Assembly (NCBI RefSeq): GCF_041146795.1
Contig: NC_135170.1
Location: 3,958,533 to 4,022,532 of the forward strand
Direction of reading: 5' to 3'
Origin: Maylandia zebra
Lineage: Eukaryota > Chordata > Actinopteri > Cichliformes > Cichlidae
Length of the DNA stretch: 64,000 nt
Below, one piece after another: positions 58,749 through 64,000 of this stretch (positions are counted from its first letter, which is position 1; every line of letters starts with the position of its first letter). Position numbers and translations under genes: made by a program. Under the pieces are notes generated by a model, which had not been told where the DNA came from, searched no databases, and worked only from the letters and a program-made list of their open reading frames with translations.

Positions 58749-59728
58749 TAGGGCTGCCACGATTGGTCGACTAGTCACGATTACATCGACTATCAAACTC
58801 GTCGACGACTGATTTAATAGTCGACGCATCGTTTGAAGCTTTGTAAGATCACAAAGGACGCAGGAATGAGTAGTAGGATTTAAGAGTGTAATAACGGACT
58901 GAAACAGAAGATGGCAGCACTGCATGTACAAGGATGCCAGCTGCCGTTAAACCCCGAAGAAGAAGAAGAAGCTGTGTCCCAGAATTCATAGTGCGGCCCA
59001 GCTCAGTTTCCAACAATGGCGGCAGCTAGTTAGTTTTAATATTACTCGTATTATTCTTTCTGGGTCACAAAATAAACGTTTAACATATTTTCAGGCGAGA
59101 ATGTAGCTGTGTAAACCTCAAATATCTGCTCAGTTTATCAAGACACCACATATTTTCAAAAGCGCTCCGACGTTTTCGGAGACGTCTGTTACCCACCAGC
59201 TCGATAGCGAGCCGGGGGCGAGGCTCACTAGAGCCGTGAGAACACCGGACTCCCGGCAAATCGTTTTCAAACCCACCGCCGTCTTTCGCTACTCAGGTTA
59301 AACATGATACATAAGTCACTTAGATAACTTAAAAATGTTATTGTTTGGCTTTTTTCAGTGTTTTATTTGTTCCTGAGTAAATCGGTTTGTCTGAGATTAA
59401 AGTTATAGTTTTTACACAGCTGAATAAACGTCAAGCAGACAGCTGATTATCAGAAGTGTGAGATGCTCCAGAATTTACTCCGGTGTCCTGTTATATTTTA
59501 GATAGCAAGGAGTTTATTAAACTTCACCGAAACAATCTGCAAACTTCATTAAAATTCAATAAACTCTCATCTTGTCTTTATTTTTAGTTAGCACAAACAC
59601 TTAAAGCTGTAAGCTAATGATAGTTATATAAGAGCAGATGCTGCTGGTGCAATAAGCTGTACGTTTTACGTCCAATGGATGATGATCTGATTAGTCGACT
59701 ATCAAAATAATCGTTTGTGGCAGCCCTA
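58749..59728. mobile_element. Non-autonomous hAT element
   Basis: The left end TAGGGCTGCCACGATTGG and right end (inverted) TAGGGCTGCCACAAACGA form the termini. They are flanked by CCTGTATT (58741-58748) and ACTGTATT (59729-59736), an 8 bp duplication with one mismatch, as expected for hAT. Subterminal GTCGACTA motifs recur at both ends. No transposase is encoded. The interior includes the shared module described at 23770-24240. Confidence 0.85.
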
Positions 59729-59834
59729 ACTGTATTGTAAAGATAGGAAAATGGAATTTTTAGGAAAACCAATCCAAAAGATTTTTGACAAGGTTCCTGG
59801 AAGTATTCCATGATGGCTCCTGAGTGAAAGTATT

Positions 59835-60693
59835 GCTGTGTCCAAATTCAAGACCTGCATCCTTCGAAGGACCCGGCCTTCACGGTCAACATAGGCCGGG
59901 TCCTTCGAAGACCCAGAAGGCTGGAAGTGCGAGGCTGTGAAATGGGACGGTCTAGCCTTCAGATTTGTGTCACCGCTGTCTCAGTGGAGTTTAATAAAAT
60001 CAGCCGTCTGCTCCTTGCTCCCTAAAATATAACAGGACACTGGAGTAAATTCTCCAGCATCTCACACTTCTGATAATCAGCTGTCTGCTTGACATTTATT
60101 CAGCTGTGTAAAAACTATAACTTTAATCTCAGCCAAACAGATTTACTCAGGAACAAATAAAACACTGAAAAAAGCCAAATAATAACATTTTTAAGTTGTC
60201 TAAGTGACTTATGTATCATGTTTAACCTGAGTAGTGTAAAACCACGGGGTCTGAAAACGATGTGCCGGGAGTTTCCGCCTGCTCTAGTGAGCCTTGAACC
60301 CCGGCTAGCTATCGAGCTGGTGGGTAACAGACGTCTCCGAAAACGTCGGAGCGCTTTTGCAAATATGCAATGTCTTGATAAATCGAGCAGATATTTGAGG
60401 TTTACACAGCTACATTCTCCCTGAAAATATATTAAAAGTTTATTTTGTGACCCAGAAAGAGGAATATTAAAACTAAGTAGCTGCCTCCGTTGATGGAAAC
60501 TGGAATTGGCTGCACTATGAATTCTGGGACAGGTTGGGCATCGAAGGATACAACTGACCCATCCTTCAAATCTGGGGAAATGAAGGACGCATTTGTCGGA
60601 CGCATTTGTCAGAGTCTTTGAATTTGGGCAGCTTTCGTCGCCTGGCTGTGATGTCATCGGTCTACAAATGCGGCCTCTGAATTTGGACACAGC
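59835..60693. mobile_element. MITE with GCTGTGTCCAAATTCA termini
   Basis: GCTGTGTCCAAATTCA at the left is repeated inverted at the right (TGAATTTGGACACAGC). A perfect hairpin, CTTCGAAGGACCCGGCC with its inverse, lies at 59862-59920. I see no exact target duplication (left TATT, right TTAT), so the superfamily is open. Its interior shares about 500 bp with the hAT element next door, in inverse orientation. The 191-codon minus frame inside is not a known protein. Confidence 0.65.
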
Positions 60694-61208
60694 TTATTTG
60701 GACTTTGGCTGAAGTCTATGCGAGCGGACTCTGGATATAAAAATCTAGCCCAAAAGTCTAACTGAATTAGCATCACTCATTTTTAGACAAAATAAAAGAC
60801 TTAGTGTATTTTCATTGTGCATAGATTTTTTTGGGTGAAACAAACCGGCTATGTAATAATGCACAGGCTAAAACTGCACTATGTGTTTTAGCCTGTGCAT
60901 TATTGCATGAACTATTCCATGTACTGATGAAATGCCATTCACAATATTTTTGCCCAGTATATGAAGTTCATGTGGAGGTTTTCTTATACATAAATTACAT
61001 AAAGAATTAAAACTACTTGTGCTAGAATTGGTCTAAGCATAAGCATTAATATGCCTTTTTTAATTTATGCCTAAAATATTTTTTATTAATAAATGTCAAC
61101 ATTCTCAATTTGTGGTACAGTACCACATTGTAATGAAAAGAAATTGAGGTTTGTTTGATTGTTTCCTCTTTTTTGCTTGCAGTGGGTGCATCCATTTGTT
61201 TTTTGCCA
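60694..61208. other. Non-coding 3' flank of the receptor gene
   Basis: No gene is visible. AATAAAA at about 60790 and a short inverted AATGCACAGGCTAAAA pair near 60858-60905 are the only features. The 3' untranslated region of the receptor should lie here. Confidence 0.4.
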
Positions 61209-63582
61209 TCACAAAGTGGTTGTGGAGTGGTGCACGGTGAGCGTGTGCATGCGACGAGCTTGTGCGTGAGACTGTGTGCGTATGAGGCTGCGTACAGCGT
61301 GTCTGTATCTGGCAGACATCAGGTTGTACAATAAAGGATTGACGGCGGCACTGAGGTAGAAGAGCACGGAGGACACAAGATTAAAATACTGAGACAGATA
61401 ATATAAAAAGTACAAGTGTGTATCAGGGGGTGCGTATGTGTCGCTGAAGACTGTGTCATTGTAGGTGTGGTCATAGTGCAGCTCTGTAGATGCTGCAGAA
61501 TAGGCAGTTGTGGGGATGGGAGGCGCTGTTTCAGGTTTGTCATGTTGGGACTTTACGGTAATTGATAGCTTACTTTGCAGGCTGTGTGTGATTGTGTTTG
61601 TGCTTCTTTGCAGTTGGTTATGTGTGTTTCTGTTGTCTGGTTGTGTATTAATAACATGAGCCGAAACATTTTTATTTTGAGTGTGTCCATTATGTATGTC
61701 GGTCTTTTCATGTCGCCCTTTTGTGTGTGACATGATATGAGAGTGCAAGGACAGTGTTTCAGTGTTTATGTCCAGGTCTAAGTGGCTAGGTGGGTTAGTA
61801 ACAGTGGGTATGGTGACATCTTTTCTGTCCATGCTGACATGCGTGATAGTGTCTGACTGGGAGTTAGTGTCCAGGTAAGTTTCCTGTCTCTCAGTCCCAG
61901 TGCCCAGAGAAAGAGAAAATATGGTTCGACCAACATGGAACGGCAGCCAACACAAGACGAACGCCAAGACGATCACTCCTGAAGAAAAAAAGATGAGAAC
62001 ATTAAGTCAGAACCGCCAACGTTCCAGATCGAGTCCTGACCAATCACGGCACGTACTACATGGACTACAGTATGCAAACGTCTTTGCCCACCCCTCAGTT
62101 TTTTTATATGTTGTTTTAAAAAATGGAAAATAGGCACAGCCATTAATGTAACCATGTACAAACATACATGGAAATACAGGTCGAATGAGCGTCTGAGTCA
62201 GTATTAGGTATGACTGCCTTTATGAACTCTCTCAGGCAGCTTTCGTCTAATTTCTTGAAGCAGTCTTCAGGAGTAGTTCTCCAGGCTTTTTGAAAGCTCA
62301 TCTTTGGATGTTTGTGACCCTTTGGTTCCATTCTGTATCAAGCTGTTTCTATACGGCTCCATGACGGACAGGCTTCCAAGAACGAACTAACCCATCAACA
62401 ACTCTACCAACGTAAATAAAACAAAAAACAAAACTGCTTGAATATCCCCCCCAAAACAAAAAACATGTCTTTCACCTGGCCGCCATACTGGTGAGAATTT
62501 AAAAGAATTTGAAATTGTGTGTGTGTGTGTGTGTGCTTACATATCTTTGTGGGGACCAAAAATTGGAAGTTTACTATGCTTGTGGGAACCAACAGCCTTT
62601 ATGGGGATAAAATCCACGTCCCCACAAGTTTGAAGGTATTTTTGAGGCTCAAAATATGGTTTTAGTGTCAGGGTTACTATTAGGTTATGGTTAGGTTTAG
62701 GCATAGTGTGTGTGTGTGTGCTTCCTCACCCAGCATTTTGACAGTGTTCCTGTGACTCTGGTCTCTACGGCTGCTTTTTGGGCGGAGCCACAGTGTGCGC
62801 CCAATCAGACTATATACCACTCCCAGAATGCAGAGAGGTACCAAGAAATACAAATTGGAGAGAATCATCATGGCTGACAACAGGCCAGAGGAGATGGCAA
62901 AATGTGTACAGCGGCACTCTCTCTTGTCAGTCTCTCCCCCACGGCCTTCATTGGAGCTTCCGTCCAGTCCTCCTCCCTCGTCTTCCTTTTTGTTTTGCTG
63001 CTCTCCCTCTAATCCCATCTTTCCGTCTCCCTCCCTTCCATGTTCAACTGTATGTTTTTCAAGTTTCATTTCACCTTTGTCTTCCGGTGGCCTGTTATCT
63101 ACTTCTGCTGTTTCTGTCTCTACTTTTTCTCCGATCCATTTCAGTTCACCAGCTCGTTCCTCCCAACTCTTTGTCTCTTTTTCACCCCACTTTATTCCCT
63201 CTGGGCCTCCATCCATGTGTCTGCTTTCTTTTTCTCCTCCACCCATCGTAAACCCTCCCTGATCTCCTTCCCTGCCTGTCCACCCCCCGTCTTCTTTCCA
63301 TTGGATGAGCCCGAGGTCTTCTCGTCCAACGTCCTCCACTCCAACCATGACCAGCACTGGTGCGGCACTCACAGCCGCACTCAGCCAGAGGCAGCCTATG
63401 ATGGCCCGGGTTCTGCGCCGTGTCACTACTGTCTTGGCTGTGATCGGCCAGCAGACTGCCAGGTATCTCTCCAGGGAGAGGAAGGTGATGTGGAGGATGG
63501 TGCAGAAGGTGCAGCACTCTGAGAGGAACATAGTCAGCTTACAGGCAAGGTCTCCCAGGGGCCAGGGCCGGGGCCTCCAGAG
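61209..63582 (-). CDS. Ghrelin/motilin receptor-family GPCR (motilin-receptor-like), partial
   Basis: Two exons, 63582-62730 and 61978-61209, join in phase (CTG G|GA) at consensus sites. The position between TM5 and TM6 is the family's usual intron site. Exon one starts in the first outer loop (LWRPRPWPLGD) and has the disulfide Cys (LACK). TM3 has SECCT, whose Glu matches the ligand-binding acidic residue of ghrelin receptor, and an ERY motif. TM4 and TM5 (YSLIGRTLW) follow. Exon two has TM6 (CWLPFHVGR) and TM7 (FYLSAAVNPLLYNLMS). These fit GHSR/MLNR; ERYLAVC, VTRRRTRA and SQYFN favour motilin receptor. The second outer loop is about 140 residues and the third about 165, far longer than usual. 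TM1-TM2 are not in the window; a pyrimidine-rich acceptor precedes 63582. Confidence 0.8.
61979..62729. other. Receptor intron with repeats
   Basis: The intron holds a Tc1/mariner-like fragment (about 62180-62340, with GTATGACTGCCTTTATGAAC and AGTCTTCAGGAGTAGTTCTC). It also has (GT)n runs at 62516-62535 and 62707-62720, and the fish repeat TTTGTGGGGACCAAAAATTG at about 62546. No coding sequence is seen. Confidence 0.6.
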
Positions 63583-64000
63583 CTTGGAGAGACAGAACAA
63601 TTATTTTCCTCTGATTGCATTTTATACCTTTTTTAACCTGTAAAGAATATGTGAGCAGTGCATAGCATGTCAACAGACTCAGATAAGAACAAGTATTTAA
63701 TATTAACTCAGCTGCTTAGTTTAAATGAACATTCTGAAAACTACTTTATTATAAGAAAATCATAATTTTCTACTTATCAAGACAAAAGGTATCGTTTTTT
63801 AGTCAGTGCCCACCTAACCAGAGCGAACCCCCACAGGCACACGAGAGCATGCAAACTCCACACACAACTGCCCCACTGTGACCAGATCATCCTCACTGAA
63901 CTGAGCTTTTAGCTCCTTTAATGCCACATCCTGTCGGCCCATCTGTTGATTGACTGTATGCTTCAGATGACTATTTTAAAGATGTCTTCTCTTTATGAAA
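63583..64000. other. Intron or flank upstream of the receptor exon
   Basis: No TM1-TM2 coding is visible. The stretch ends without a recognisable exon, so the first exon should lie beyond the window. Confidence 0.5.

Noticed and set aside
60115-60690. 191-codon minus-strand frame in the MITE
   Set aside because: It spans the shared module and terminal repeat, with no protein signature.
62778-63522. Plus-strand frames of 155-160 codons
   Set aside because: Antisense shadows of the receptor exon encoding the long ECL2.
1-64000. tRNA, rRNA or snoRNA genes
   Set aside because: I scanned for box motifs and conserved rRNA segments and saw none that I could support by eye; a covariance-model scan would be decisive.

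Overview
This window looks like vertebrate, almost certainly teleost, nuclear DNA, probably from a percomorph such as a cichlid. It is about 60% AT, has GT-AG spliced genes and fish-type interspersed repeats, and shows no bacterial gene organisation. The only host gene I can support is at the right end: a minus-strand G-protein-coupled receptor of the ghrelin/motilin receptor family (61209-63582). Two exons are visible, and the exon for TM1-TM2 must lie beyond the window edge. The rest is mainly a nest of transposable elements, with unrecognised non-coding DNA between.

Layout. 1-10 kb: a decayed LINE split by a solo LTR (346-1475), a LINE C-terminal remnant (about 3165-3815), and three more LTRs (5274-5897, 7838-8518, 9307-9953). 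11-17 kb: a 5.9 kb CACTG-ended, CACTA-like DNA element (11056-16928, TA duplication) sits inside a common fish repeat. It carries remnants of a spliced SAMD3-like gene and a nested PIF/Harbinger element (11328-12893, CTA duplication). 17-22.9 kb: no gene recognised. 22.9-41.4 kb: minus-strand LTR element A, whose 5' LTR is split by plus-strand LTR element B (27168-40833, ATAAC duplication, nearly identical LTRs). B in turn contains a 9 kb foreign segment. That segment holds a decayed MULE/SWIM transposase gene on the plus strand. Convergent with it, on the minus strand, is a fully open 12-exon Ulp1-like cysteine protease gene (551 codons). B also holds a LINE insertion in its repeat-rich gag. 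41.6-46.7 kb: a decayed minus-strand Ty3/Gypsy pol (gypsy C). 46.7-52.3 kb: a foldback-like element whose inverted termini are arrays of about 20 bp repeats. Nested in it are a short-LTR Gypsy with open gag and pol but no integrase, and a Tc1-type element with one premature stop. 52.3-53.9 kb: the 5' end of another A-type LTR element. 54-60.7 kb: microsatellite, hAT remnants, and two non-autonomous elements sharing an internal module in inverted orientation. 61.2-63.6 kb: the receptor.

Insertion order can be read from the nesting. A is older than B, because B sits inside A's LTR. The fish repeat is older than the CACTA-like element. Harbinger lies inside the CACTA-like element, the solo LTR is younger than the LINE it splits, and the Gypsy and Tc1 lie inside the foldback element. 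The most interesting object is the Ulp1-like gene. It keeps consistent exon phases and a catalytic His-Asn-Gln-Cys set, while its MULE-like neighbour has several frameshifts and has lost its N-terminus. Family assignments come from motif recognition by eye; no database search was run.
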